A stretch of DNA of 27,943 nucleotides, taken from NCBI GenBank assembly GCA_045561575.1, contig JBJKXM010000064.1, positions 1 to 27,943 of the forward strand, read 5' to 3'. The DNA is from GCA-002715885 sp045561575. GTDB lineage: Bacteria; Bacteroidota; Bacteroidia; Flavobacteriales; BACL11. Positions 8,201 to 16,306 of the stretch are shown piece after piece (the first letter of the stretch is position 1; every line of letters begins with the position of its first letter). The translations under genes were made by a program, and so were the position numbers. The notes below the pieces were generated by a model that saw only the letters and a list, made by a program, of their open reading frames with translations, had not been told where the DNA came from and ran no database searches.

Positions 8201-11200
8201 TATATTAACTTGGGTAATGTTTCTGAAGACGTACTTAAAGATGGTTATAAAAGTTTTGAGAATGGATTACCCACAAGTGCATCAGTAGTTGATGTTGATA
8301 CAACTGAGTGGGGAAGGGTTCCAACAAATTTTTCTATAGTTGAGGCGTTTGATAACGATCCTCTTTCAAGAGAATTTCAAGATGTTGGTTTAGATGGACT
8401 TAATAATACCGATGAAAGATTGTTTTTTGAAACAAATTATCTTCAACAAATTGAATCGCTTTATGGAACTAATTCTACAGCCTATCAAAATGCTATAAAT
8501 GACCCATCAGGAGATGACTTCCATTATTTTAGAGGTACTGATTTTGATAATGTATCTACTCAAATACTAGACAGATATAAAGATTATAATAATACTGATG
8601 GTAACTCGTCTACTACTGAACAATCGCCAGAAAATTATCCAACATCAGCATCTACACAGCCTAATACTGAAGATATTAATAGAGATAATACTTTGAGTGA
8701 AACTGAAAGTTATTTTCAATATAAGATTAGATTATTTCCTGATATGGATGTGGGAGATAGTTATATATCAGATGTTTTAGAAACAAGTGTAAAGACAGAA
8801 AATGGTTCTCAAAGAAATATTAAATGGTATCAATTTAGAGTTCCTGTTTACCAACCTGATAATGTAGTTGGAGGAATTCAGGACTTTAAATCAATAAGAT
8901 TTATTAGAATGAATTTTACAAATTTCTCTCAACCTATCGTTTGTAGATTTGCAACATTTGATTTAGTTAGGGGAGAGTGGAGAAGGTATAATTTTGATTT
9001 AACAGAGCCTGGAGAGTATATTCCAATTGATGATCAACAAGAAACATCATTTGATGTGTCAGCAGTAAATATTGAAGAAAATGGTAATAGATCACCAATT
9101 AATTATGTTCTCCCTCCTGGAATTGAACAAGAGATTGATAATACTACTACTACGCTAAGGCAACAAAATGAACAAGCTTTAGTTTTAAAAATATGTGATT
9201 TAAAAGACGGTGATTCAAGAGCTGCATATAAAACATCTGATCTTGATGTTAGAGCATACAAAAGAATAAAAATGTTTGTGCATGCTGAAGGGGAAGAAGA
9301 TGATTTAAAAGATGGAGATCTTTCTTGCTTCATTAGATTAGGAACTGATTTTACCTCTAATTTTTATGAATATGAAATAAGTTTAAAACCTACGCCTCAT
9401 TTTGCTACTTCACCTGAAGAAATCTGGCCTGAATCCAATGAGATTGATATTGCTTTTGAAATCTTTCAATTAGCTAAACAAGAAAGAAACTTTAATAATG
9501 CTGATGTTTCAAGTCCCTACATAAAATATTCATCAGGTGGCAAAATCACTGTTGTTGGAAATCCTAATCTTTCTCAAGTAAAAACAATTATGATTGGAGT
9601 AAGAAATCCTAAAAAAACATCTTTTAATACTGAAGATGATGGTTTGTCAAAGTGTGGACAAATTTGGGTTAATGAACTTAGGTTAACAGATTTTGATGAA
9701 TATGGAGGTTGGGCAGCAAATGGAAGGTTAACAGCTCGAGTAGCTGATGTAGGGAATGTAACTATATCAGGAAATATGAGTACTGTAGGATTTGGTAGTA
9801 TTGAAAAAAAGGTGAATGAAAGGCAAAAATATAACGCTTATCAATATGATTTGTCTTCAACTTTTGATTTAGGCAAGTTTTTCCCCGAAAACACAGGCGT
9901 TAAAATACCAATGTACATAGGAAGATCAGAATCAATTAGAAACCCCCAATATAATCCTCTTGACCCAGATATTTTATTGTCAACCTCATTGGAAACATTG
10001 TCAACAAATGAAGAAAAGGATTCATTAAAAAACATAGCGCAAGATTATGTCAAAAGAAATAGTATAAACTTTACAAATGTTAGAAAAGCCAAAACAATTA
10101 AAAAAGGAGAAGAGCAAAGAAAAAGTAGAATATATGATGTAGAGAATTTTACAGTTTCATATTCAAAAAATGAAACCTTTATACGAAACATAAATACAGA
10201 ATTTAATAGAACTGTTAATTACAGAGGATCAATCACATATAACTATAATACTCAACCTAAAAATATAAAGCCATTTTCAAAGTTTAATTTAGGGACATCA
10301 CCTTACATGAGATTTATAAAAGATTTTAATTTTAATAATATGCCAAAATCTTTTTCATACAGAACAGATATTGACAGAAACTATAGTGAGGTCAAATTGC
10401 GAAATATTAATAATTCAAATATGATTATATATCCAACTTATAACAAGTTTTTTAAGTGGAATAAGATGTATGAATTTAAATATGATTTAACACGAACTCT
10501 TAAATTAGATTTTGCGGCAAATAGTAAGGCAAATATTGATGAACCTTATGGAAGAATTGATAGATCTGACCCTCAGTATAAGCAAAAAATGGATACTATT
10601 TGGAATAATTTTTGGAATTCAGGACGCCCAACTTCTTATCATCAAACAGTTAGTCTAAATTATCAATTTCCTTTAAATAAACTTCCAATATTTAATTTCA
10701 TGTCCTTATCTACTCGCTATAACGGAACTTATAATTGGAATGCAGCACCACTCTCTTTAGAAAACTTAGGAAATACTATTCAAAATTCTCAAAACAGACA
10801 ATATAATGGGCAAATTAATTTAACTACTCTTTATAACAAAGTTCCTTATTTTAAAAAGTTAAATAAAGGAAATAACAGAGGGAGACCAACAAGAAATAGA
10901 GTAAGAAATGAGGATGCAGCTGAGGAAAAAGAAGATAGGTTTGAATTTTTCAAGCATTTAACAAGATTTGTTTTAGGTGTTAAGAATATATCCGTAAACT
11001 ACAGTGAAAACCGAGGTACTTTACTTCCAGGTTTTATTCCACAACCTAGTTTTTTTGGACAACAATGGTCTTCAATGGCACCATCTATTCCTTTTGTTTT
11101 AGGAAGCCAAAAAGAGATAAGAAATATTGCTGCAAACAAGGGATGGATAACTCAAGATTCATCACTTAATACTCAGTTTAAACAAAATAGAAGTGAAAAT

Positions 11201-12346
11201 CTAACACTAAGAAGTACAGTTGAGCCTTTTAATCAATTTAGAATAGAATTAAATGCTAGTAAAAACACTTCATCTAATAATCAAGAATATTTTAGATGGG
11301 ATAATTTACAAAATGGGTTTAATTCATTTAGTCCTACAGAAACTGGAAGTTATAGTATTTCGTTTATATCATTTCCAACTGCTTTTGTAGGAAATAATGA
11401 TGATTATTCTTCCTCTACTTTTTCAAAATTTAGAGGTTACAGAGCAACCATTGCAAATCGATTAGCTTCTCAAAATCCAAATTTCCAATCATCAGTAAGT
11501 TCAAACACAGGTTTCCCAATTGAGTTTTTAATTAATAATGGAGACACAACTATTACTGGTGGTTATGGCCCAACATCGCAAGAAGTTATTATTCCTGCAT
11601 TTTTAGCTGCATACGGAGGAAAGAATCCAAATAATGTTTCTTTAAGTCAGATGCCTAAAATTCCATTACCAAATTGGAGAATAACCTATGATGGATTAAT
11701 TAAAATTAAAGCAATTAAAAGATATTTTAAAACTTTTAGTTTAGGTCATGCTTATCGAAGCACATATAGTGTTAGCTCATACACTACAAACTTAGATTAT
11801 ATTAATGGAGATGAGATTAATTTAAACAATCTAAGTTACCAGGTTCAAAAAGAAATTGCACAGGTTTCAATAAATGAACAGTTTAGCCCTCTATTTAAAT
11901 TAGATATGCTCTGGAAAAATAGTTTAATAACTAAGGTTGAAATTAAAAATAGTAGAATGCTTTCATTATCATTAGTGAATAATCAATTAACTGAAACAAA
12001 TACTAAGGATTATGTTATTGGAACAGGTTTTAGAATTAAAGACGTAGAGTTTAGATTTATATCTGGTGGAAGAGGTAAAAAAATGTCTTCGGATTTAGAT
12101 TTAAAATTAGACCTTAATATTAGAAATAATAAAACAATAATTAGAAAAGTCATCGAGGATGTTGAACAGATTACAATGGGACAGCAAATAATTAGTATTA
12201 AATTTTCTGCTGATTATGTGTTAAATCAAAGATTAAACATAAAAGCTTTTTATGATAAAGTTATTACAAATCCATTTATTTCAACAACATTTCCAGGTTC
12301 TATAACTAATGCTGGATTTAGTTTGAGATTTACTTTGGCAGGATAG
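5213..12346 (+). CDS. sprA: SprA, outer-membrane translocon of the type IX secretion system
   Basis: SprA is the very large beta-barrel through which T9SS substrates cross the outer membrane, and it is needed for gliding motility in Flavobacterium. This protein has 2377 residues, close to the known family size of about 2400. It begins with a signal peptide (KLLLIFFFTSSSLIS), has the SprA N-terminal region with conserved stretches such as LPKLYIPGQAFDKVFGGNS and RPQGSAELIFGLKINR, and ends in aromatic beta-strands (GFSLRFTLAG). The start is unusual. The only start that keeps the signal peptide is TTG at 5213; there is an in-frame stop at 5207-5209, and the next in-frame ATG (residue 51) lies past the signal peptide. 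Substrates for it are encoded in the same window (1642-3696 and 3815-4534). Confidence 0.96.
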   Translation: MSEKNINKLLLIFFFTSSSLISVKSVTLDSLENQYNLPYQYIPNSSSGLFMNQPSNFNFQTTYNPETNQYLIQQRLGEYNFGIPKVLTFEEFQKYNFDKSISDYWSKRSKDRSSQQNSRMGLPKLYIPGQAFDKVFGGNSVDIRPQGSAELIFGLKINRLDNPSLTEEQRRTTTFDFQEKIQMNVIGKIGDKLKLTTNFNTEATFDFENNMKLEYTGYEDEIVKKIEVGNVSLPLNGSLITGSQSLFGFKTQMQFGRTTITGILSQQKSTMSEIEVSGGAQTSEFDIYADQYEANKHFFLAHYFKENYDQALSQLPFVNSPVNITKVEVWITNKTGTTNDTRNIVSFLDLGETTGNIFNTQFTLSNGGSFPDNDAANDMYQSLTNQFNGIRDINDVNNVFSSQIGIGFLNGQDYEKLERARKLTESEYTIHPQLGYISLNQALNNDEVLAVAFQYTIGNNTYQVGEFTNSGPTAPQSLIVKLLKGTNFSPNYPNWQLMMKNIYALGAYQMSNNDFILDVVYENTEESGALTNYIPEGNLEGVPLIKVMNLDQLDQQMDNQSDGVFDFIEGLTVKSANGRIIFPVLQPFGRHLRNQFSDQNLADKYVFQALYDSTITVAQQYPELNKFRIKGSYQGASGAEIRLNAMNVPEGSVTVTAGSQKLVENQDYTVDYNMGRVTIINEGILNSGTPIKISLENNSMFGIQNKTLVGLHADYDINKDFVIGATILNLTERPYTDKINTGDEPISNTIWGLDGTYQTEAPWMTKAIDFIPLIETKAKSRLIATGEFAHLIPGHHRAVGKEGVSYIDDFEASKTSIDIKNMGAWRMASIPQGQEDLFPGASLNNNLEIGYKRAKLAWYTIDPLFFRNTSITPPNINKTLTLANGSTIKQQSYHYAREILETEVFPNRDPDLGSQITNLGVLDIAYYPDERGPNNYTISGLKSNGKLFNPSENWGGIMRKLETNDFEAANIEFIEFWMMDPFNSEDGLINHNGGDMYINLGNVSEDVLKDGYKSFENGLPTSASVVDVDTTEWGRVPTNFSIVEAFDNDPLSREFQDVGLDGLNNTDERLFFETNYLQQIESLYGTNSTAYQNAINDPSGDDFHYFRGTDFDNVSTQILDRYKDYNNTDGNSSTTEQSPENYPTSASTQPNTEDINRDNTLSETESYFQYKIRLFPDMDVGDSYISDVLETSVKTENGSQRNIKWYQFRVPVYQPDNVVGGIQDFKSIRFIRMNFTNFSQPIVCRFATFDLVRGEWRRYNFDLTEPGEYIPIDDQQETSFDVSAVNIEENGNRSPINYVLPPGIEQEIDNTTTTLRQQNEQALVLKICDLKDGDSRAAYKTSDLDVRAYKRIKMFVHAEGEEDDLKDGDLSCFIRLGTDFTSNFYEYEISLKPTPHFATSPEEIWPESNEIDIAFEIFQLAKQERNFNNADVSSPYIKYSSGGKITVVGNPNLSQVKTIMIGVRNPKKTSFNTEDDGLSKCGQIWVNELRLTDFDEYGGWAANGRLTARVADVGNVTISGNMSTVGFGSIEKKVNERQKYNAYQYDLSSTFDLGKFFPENTGVKIPMYIGRSESIRNPQYNPLDPDILLSTSLETLSTNEEKDSLKNIAQDYVKRNSINFTNVRKAKTIKKGEEQRKSRIYDVENFTVSYSKNETFIRNINTEFNRTVNYRGSITYNYNTQPKNIKPFSKFNLGTSPYMRFIKDFNFNNMPKSFSYRTDIDRNYSEVKLRNINNSNMIIYPTYNKFFKWNKMYEFKYDLTRTLKLDFAANSKANIDEPYGRIDRSDPQYKQKMDTIWNNFWNSGRPTSYHQTVSLNYQFPLNKLPIFNFMSLSTRYNGTYNWNAAPLSLENLGNTIQNSQNRQYNGQINLTTLYNKVPYFKKLNKGNNRGRPTRNRVRNEDAAEEKEDRFEFFKHLTRFVLGVKNISVNYSENRGTLLPGFIPQPSFFGQQWSSMAPSIPFVLGSQKEIRNIAANKGWITQDSSLNTQFKQNRSENLTLRSTVEPFNQFRIELNASKNTSSNNQEYFRWDNLQNGFNSFSPTETGSYSISFISFPTAFVGNNDDYSSSTFSKFRGYRATIANRLASQNPNFQSSVSSNTGFPIEFLINNGDTTITGGYGPTSQEVIIPAFLAAYGGKNPNNVSLSQMPKIPLPNWRITYDGLIKIKAIKRYFKTFSLGHAYRSTYSVSSYTTNLDYINGDEINLNNLSYQVQKEIAQVSINEQFSPLFKLDMLWKNSLITKVEIKNSRMLSLSLVNNQLTETNTKDYVIGTGFRIKDVEFRFISGGRGKKMSSDLDLKLDLNIRNNKTIIRKVIEDVEQITMGQQIISIKFSADYVLNQRLNIKAFYDKVITNPFISTTFPGSITNAGFSLRFTLAG

Positions 12347-12363
12347 AAAAAGTTGTATTTTTG
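12334..12363 (+). promoter_or_regulatory. Candidate promoter of gcvH-tonB
   Basis: TTTG at 12334-12337 and TATTTTTG at 12356-12363 are separated by 18 bases, matching both Bacteroidota elements (-33 TTTG and -7 TAnnTTTG) at normal spacing. The promoter overlaps the last codons of sprA and would start transcription near 12370, about 20 bases before the gcvH ATG. It is the best-formed promoter found in this window. Confidence 0.65.
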
Positions 12364-12390
12364 AAAAAATATATTTAGAAATAATTGAGT

Positions 12391-12768
12391 ATGAGTTTTC
12401 CAAAAGATGTAAAGTATACAAAAGATCATGAATGGTTAAGAGTTGATGGAAATGAAGCCTATGTTGGTATTACACATTTTGCTCAAAGTGAATTAGGAGA
12501 TATAGTTTTTATTGATGTTGATACCGAGGGAGAATCTCTTGAAAAAGAAGAGGTGTTTGGTTCGGTTGAAGCAGTTAAAACTGTCTCAGATTTATTTATG
12601 CCAATTAATGGTGAAGTTTTAGAATTCAATGAAAATTTAGAGGATAATCCCGAATTAATTAATAGTGACCCTTATGGTGATGGATGGATCATTAAAATTT
12701 CGATATCTGATTTAACTGAACTTGATGATTTGCTTACTTCTGAAAGTTATCAAAAACTAGTTGATTAA
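12391..12768 (+). CDS. gcvH: Glycine cleavage system H protein
   Basis: The H protein carries a lipoyl arm that shuttles the aminomethyl group between the P, T and L proteins of the glycine cleavage system; in many bacteria it also serves as a lipoate relay. From the ATG at 12391 it has 125 residues, the normal size. An in-frame TTG two codons upstream (12385) is a less likely start. The N-terminus has the family signature YTKDHEWL, and the lipoyl-lysine motif FGSVEAVKTVSD places the modified lysine at residue 63. SDPYGDGWIIKI near the C-terminus is also typical. No gcvT or gcvP is seen nearby, which is usual for Bacteroidota. Confidence 0.97.
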   Translation: MSFPKDVKYTKDHEWLRVDGNEAYVGITHFAQSELGDIVFIDVDTEGESLEKEEVFGSVEAVKTVSDLFMPINGEVLEFNENLEDNPELINSDPYGDGWIIKISISDLTELDDLLTSESYQKLVD

Positions 12769-12769
12769 T

Positions 12770-13420
12770 ATGGAGCCAAAGAAGAATCCCAAAGTAAGTT
12801 TAGAAAATAAAAAAGCCATGTTTTTTCAAATTGGGCTTGCAGTTACTTTACTTGCTATTTTAATTGCCTTTGAGTGGAAAAGTTACGATAAATCAAATTA
12901 TAACCTTGGTGATTTAAACCTTGATGATATGGAAGAAGAGATTATTCCAATTACAAGACAAGAGGTTAAGCCACCTCCACCTCCACCTCCACCTCCAGAA
13001 ATTATTGAAATTGTTGAGGATGAAGTTGAAATTGAAAAAGAGCTTGAGATTGAAGAAACAGAAACTGACGAAGATGAAATTATTGAAATAGAAGAAGATG
13101 ATGAGGAGTTTTTCATGGTTGTTGAAAATATGCCAGAATTTCCAGGAGGAGATTTGGGTCTAATGAAATTTATTCAGAAAAATGTTAGATATCCTGCAAT
13201 TGCTAAAGAATACAATATTACTGGAAAAGTTTATGTAAGTTTTATTGTTGATAAGCAAGGAAATGTAACAAACGTCAAAATTGTTAGAGGAGTAGATAAA
13301 AATTTAGATGCTGAAGCTAAAAGAGTTGTATCTTCTCTTCCAAAATATAAACCTGGAAAACAAAGAGGAAAGCCTGTTCGAGTAATGTTTACAATACCAA
13401 TTAATTTTACTCTTAATTAA
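12770..13420 (+). CDS. tonB: TonB family energy transducer
   Basis: TonB links the inner-membrane proton motive force (ExbB/ExbD) to outer-membrane transporters. This protein has 216 residues from the ATG at 12770, one base after the gcvH stop; an in-frame TTG at 12761 inside gcvH is less likely. It has one membrane anchor at about residues 17-35, nine consecutive prolines (68-76), an acidic Glu/Asp/Ile-rich spacer (77-114) and a C-terminal TonB domain (121-216) with the Bacteroidota features MPEFPGG, NVRYPAIA, GKVYVSFIVDKQG and PGKQRGKPV. The acidic spacer replaces the Lys-Pro repeats common in Proteobacteria. No exbB or exbD is adjacent. In several Flavobacteriia I recall a VanZ-family gene between gcvH and tonB; it is not present here. 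Confidence 0.93.
   Translation: MEPKKNPKVSLENKKAMFFQIGLAVTLLAILIAFEWKSYDKSNYNLGDLNLDDMEEEIIPITRQEVKPPPPPPPPPEIIEIVEDEVEIEKELEIEETETDEDEIIEIEEDDEEFFMVVENMPEFPGGDLGLMKFIQKNVRYPAIAKEYNITGKVYVSFIVDKQGNVTNVKIVRGVDKNLDAEAKRVVSSLPKYKPGKQRGKPVRVMFTIPINFTLN
12971..12997 (+). repeat. Hexanucleotide repeat (CCACCT) in tonB
   Basis: Four copies of CCACCT plus a final CCA encode nine prolines of the TonB rigid linker. Gain or loss of whole units would change the number of prolines by two without shifting the frame. Confidence 0.9.
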
Positions 13421-13439
13421 TATAAATCAGTAATTTTTA

Positions 13440-14708
13440 TTAGATAATCATTCCAGCACCAACTGTCTCATTGGTTGCTTCATCGATAATTATAATACTA
13501 CCTGTGTTTCTGTTTCTATTATATTTGTCATAAAATAGAGATTTGGTTGTTTTAATAACTATTCTTCCAATATCATTTAAACCAATTTCTTTATCATCTT
13601 CCATTCTGTGTAAAGAATTAATGTCCATTTTATATCTAACCTCTTTTATAATGCATCTAGCTGTTTGACTAGTATGTTTAATTGTGTACTTACCTCTTAC
13701 AATTAATTTTTTACTATTCATCCAGCAGATCATTAAATCTAATTCTTGACTAACGATTGGCTGATTGTGTTCACGAACTAGCATGTCTCCTCTACTTATA
13801 TCAATATCATCTTCAAGAGTGATACATACTGACATTGGAGCAAATGCTTCTTGTATTTTTCCGTTAAATGTATCAATGCTTTTTATTTTGCTTTCAATTC
13901 CCGATGGTAGAATTTTAATTTTATCACCAGATTTAAAAACTCCTCCTGCAATTCTGCCGGCGTATCCTCTATAGTCAGGGTATTCTGTTGATTGTGGGCG
14001 AATAACATATTGTACTGGAAATCTACAATCTATATGGTTTTCATCACTTCCAATATGTACATTTTCTAATAAATGCATTAGTGTTGAGCCATCATACCAA
14101 GACATATTTTGAGACCTTTCTACCACATTATCTCCTTTAAGAGCACTTATGGGGATAAAATGAACATCTTGTATTTCGAGTTTAGATGAAAAATTTTCAA
14201 ATTCTTTTTTAATAGCGTAGAATGATTCTTCATTAAAATCAATTAAATCCATTTTATTTACGCAAACAGCAACATGTGGTATTTGAAGCAAAGAGGCAAT
14301 GAAAGCATGTCTCTTAGTTTGTTCTATTACACCATGTCTAACATCAATTAATAAGATTGCAAGATTTGCTGTAGAAGCACCAGTCACCATATTTCTTGTG
14401 TATTGTATATGGCCCGGAGTGTCCGCTATTATAAATTTCCTTTTTGGAGTAGCAAAATATCTGTATGCAACATCGATGGTTATTCCTTGTTCTCTCTCAG
14501 ATCTTAGACCATCTGTTAATAGAGCAAGATTAATATCATCTTCACCTCTTTGTTTACTTGTTTCTTCTAGTAACTCTAATTGATCTTGAAATATAGCTTT
14601 ACTATCATATAATAATCTACCAATTAACGTACTCTTTCCATCATCAACACTACCAGCAGTAGTGAATCGAAGCAGTTCCATATCTAAATACCCTTTTTCT
14701 TTTGTCAT
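13440..14708 (-). CDS. cysN: Sulfate adenylyltransferase subunit 1 (GTPase subunit) CysN
   Basis: CysN is the GTP-hydrolysing subunit of ATP sulfurylase, which with CysD turns sulfate and ATP into adenosine 5'-phosphosulfate (APS). The 422-residue protein shows the translation-factor GTPase motifs: P-loop GSVDDGKST (19-27), DTPGH (96-100) and NKMD (151-154). Beta-barrel domains 2 and 3 follow, with RPQSTEYPDYRGYAG as a conserved CysN stretch. It lacks a fused APS kinase domain, which fits the separate cysC gene upstream. The ATG at 14708 is used; an alternative ATG nine codons later would still keep the P-loop. It is the last gene of cysC-cysD-cysN and lies 5 bases after cysD. It converges on tonB with a 19-base gap and no visible hairpin. 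Confidence 0.97.
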   Translation of the reverse strand: MTKEKGYLDMELLRFTTAGSVDDGKSTLIGRLLYDSKAIFQDQLELLEETSKQRGEDDINLALLTDGLRSEREQGITIDVAYRYFATPKRKFIIADTPGHIQYTRNMVTGASTANLAILLIDVRHGVIEQTKRHAFIASLLQIPHVAVCVNKMDLIDFNEESFYAIKKEFENFSSKLEIQDVHFIPISALKGDNVVERSQNMSWYDGSTLMHLLENVHIGSDENHIDCRFPVQYVIRPQSTEYPDYRGYAGRIAGGVFKSGDKIKILPSGIESKIKSIDTFNGKIQEAFAPMSVCITLEDDIDISRGDMLVREHNQPIVSQELDLMICWMNSKKLIVRGKYTIKHTSQTARCIIKEVRYKMDINSLHRMEDDKEIGLNDIGRIVIKTTKSLFYDKYNRNRNTGSIIIIDEATNETVGAGMII

Positions 14709-14713
14709 TTCTT

Positions 14714-15619
14714 TTAAAAATATCCTTCCTTTTTTCTGTCTTCCATAGCCGCTTCAGATCTTTTGTCATCAGCTCTACCACCTCTTTCAGTTATTCTTGT
14801 TGACGCAACCTCTTCAATTATTTCTTCTAATGAAGAAGATATTGATTCAGAAACTCCAGTACATGTCATATCTCCTATGGTTCTACACCTAACAATTTTC
14901 TCTTCCCATACCTCATTGTCTTTCAAATTTACAAAATCACATTTTGCTAGTAGTACACCATCTCTATTTACAACTGTTCTTTTGTGAGAAAAATAAAGAG
15001 ATGGTAACTCAATTTTTTCGTGTAGAATATATTGCCATACATCCATTTCTGTCCAATTAGATATTGGGAAAACTCGGAAATGTTCACCCAGATTCTTTTT
15101 CCCATTAAATAAATTCCATAGTTCTGGCCTTTGATTTTTTGGATCCCATTGCCCAAATTCATCTCGATGTGAAAAAAACCTTTCTTTTGCTCTTGCTTTT
15201 TCTTCATCTCTTCTAGCCCCGCCTAAAGCACAATCATATTTTCCTTCTTCTAAACTTGTAAGAAGAGTAATGGTTTGAAGACCGTTTCTAGAAGCATGTG
15301 GCCCTTTTTCTTCAACAGCTAAACCGTTATCTATAGATTCTTGTACGTATTTTACAATCAGATTTTCTCCAGTTTTTTTAATTAAATTATCTCTATATTC
15401 TATTGTTTCTGGAAAATTATGTCCTGTATCAATATGCATTAGAGGGAAGGGGATTTTGCCAGGAAAAAAAGCTTTTCTAGCAAGATGAAACATAATAATA
15501 GAATCCTTACCTCCTGAAAATAACATAACAGGTTTTTCAAATTGAGATGCTACTTCTCTTATTATGAAAATTGCTTCAGATTCAAGTTCTGCTAGGTGAG
15601 TTAAATTATATGAATTCAT
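14714..15619 (-). CDS. cysD: Sulfate adenylyltransferase subunit 2 CysD
   Basis: CysD is the catalytic PP-loop (ATP pyrophosphatase) subunit of ATP sulfurylase. The 301-residue length equals that of characterised CysD proteins. The PP-loop SGGKDS is at residues 35-40. Further family signatures are MHIDTGHNFPET, the basic GGARRDEEKARAKER stretch, FPISNWTEMDVWQYI and the C-terminal ERGGRADDKRSEAAMEDRK. The ATG at 15619 directly follows the TAG stop of cysC (15622-15620) with no spacer, so translation is probably coupled. APS made here would be phosphorylated by CysC to PAPS, the donor used by the sulfotransferases encoded at 19227-26638. Confidence 0.97.
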   Translation of the reverse strand: MNSYNLTHLAELESEAIFIIREVASQFEKPVMLFSGGKDSIIMFHLARKAFFPGKIPFPLMHIDTGHNFPETIEYRDNLIKKTGENLIVKYVQESIDNGLAVEEKGPHASRNGLQTITLLTSLEEGKYDCALGGARRDEEKARAKERFFSHRDEFGQWDPKNQRPELWNLFNGKKNLGEHFRVFPISNWTEMDVWQYILHEKIELPSLYFSHKRTVVNRDGVLLAKCDFVNLKDNEVWEEKIVRCRTIGDMTCTGVSESISSSLEEIIEEVASTRITERGGRADDKRSEAAMEDRKKEGYF

Positions 15620-16225
15620 CTATTTTTTTTCAATTAATGGAATTATAGTTTTTGTTAAATCATCTAGAGATTCATTAATATCTTTATTTGTATTTATTTC
15701 AATAAATGTGTTGTCAGGTAATTCAAATTTAGAAGAAATTCCAGTAAAATCTTTTATTTCTCCTTTTCGAGCTTTTTTGTAAAGGCCTTTTACATCTCTT
15801 TTCTCACAAGTAATTAGGTCTGAATTTATATAAATCCCAATAAAATTATCATCTCCAATTATTTTTTTTGCTTCAGATCTTATTTTATTCGTTGGGCTAA
15901 TAAAACAATTAATTGTAATTATTCCGCAATTTATAAATAGTTTAGATACCTCAGCAATTCTTCTGATATTTTCTAGTCGGTCATTTTCAGAAAAATTAAG
16001 GTTGTTGCTGATTCCAGATCTTATATTATCTCCATCTAAAATTTGAACTAAATATCCTTTTTCAAACAATTCTCTTTCAAGTTTTATAGCAAGAGTTGTT
16101 TTGCCAGAACCAGATAAGCCTGTTAACCAAACACATTTTGCATTTTGTTTTAATCGGTTTTCTTTTTCTCGTTTAGAGATTATTTGATTAAATATTGGAT
16201 ATATGTTTTCATTGGATGATTCCAT
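15620..16225 (-). CDS. cysC: Adenylyl-sulfate (APS) kinase CysC
   Basis: CysC phosphorylates APS at the 3' position to give PAPS, the universal sulfuryl donor. From the ATG at 16225 the protein has 201 residues, normal for a stand-alone APS kinase; an in-frame TTG at 16243 would add six residues and is less likely. The P-loop GLSGSGKT is at 36-43. LDGDNIRSGI (63-72), FISPTNKIRSEAK (108-120) and DVKGLYKKARKGEIKDFTGI (144-163) are family motifs for APS binding and the lid. The N-terminal 25 residues resemble the short extension often seen before the kinase core. It heads the minus-strand operon cysC-cysD-cysN and is transcribed away from deoC-cysQ. Confidence 0.96.
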   Translation of the reverse strand: MESSNENIYPIFNQIISKREKENRLKQNAKCVWLTGLSGSGKTTLAIKLERELFEKGYLVQILDGDNIRSGISNNLNFSENDRLENIRRIAEVSKLFINCGIITINCFISPTNKIRSEAKKIIGDDNFIGIYINSDLITCEKRDVKGLYKKARKGEIKDFTGISSKFELPDNTFIEINTNKDINESLDDLTKTIIPLIEKK

Positions 16226-16283
16226 CTTATGCAAATAACGCAAAATTTGTCAATTTAAAAGTTAGAATAAATGAATATTTAAC

Positions 16284-16291
16284 TAGATTTG
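16284..16291 (+). promoter_or_regulatory. Candidate -7 element (TAGATTTG) for the polysaccharide sulfation operon
   Basis: This is an exact TAnnTTTG match 15 bases upstream of the deoC ATG at 16307, in the 81-base gap between divergent cysC and deoC. No -33 TTG is seen at normal spacing. It would drive the plus-strand run of genes that follows. For cysC the best minus-strand match (16241-16248, AAATTTTG) has one mismatch. Confidence 0.45.
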
Positions 16292-16306
16292 TGTAGATAC
16301 AAAAAG

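Noticed and set aside
12385..12390. TTG as the start of gcvH
   Set aside because: An ATG two codons later gives the normal H protein N-terminus and length.
12898..13116. Open frame on the minus strand encoding a serine- and glycine-rich 72-residue peptide
   Set aside because: It is the antisense shadow of the acidic and proline-rich codons of tonB and has no start context or family features.
13421..13439. Terminator between convergent tonB and cysN
   Set aside because: Only 19 AT-rich bases with no inverted repeat long enough to support a hairpin.
16289..16306. TTG extension at the start of deoC
   Set aside because: It overlaps the candidate -7 element; ATG at 16307 fits the family N-terminus.
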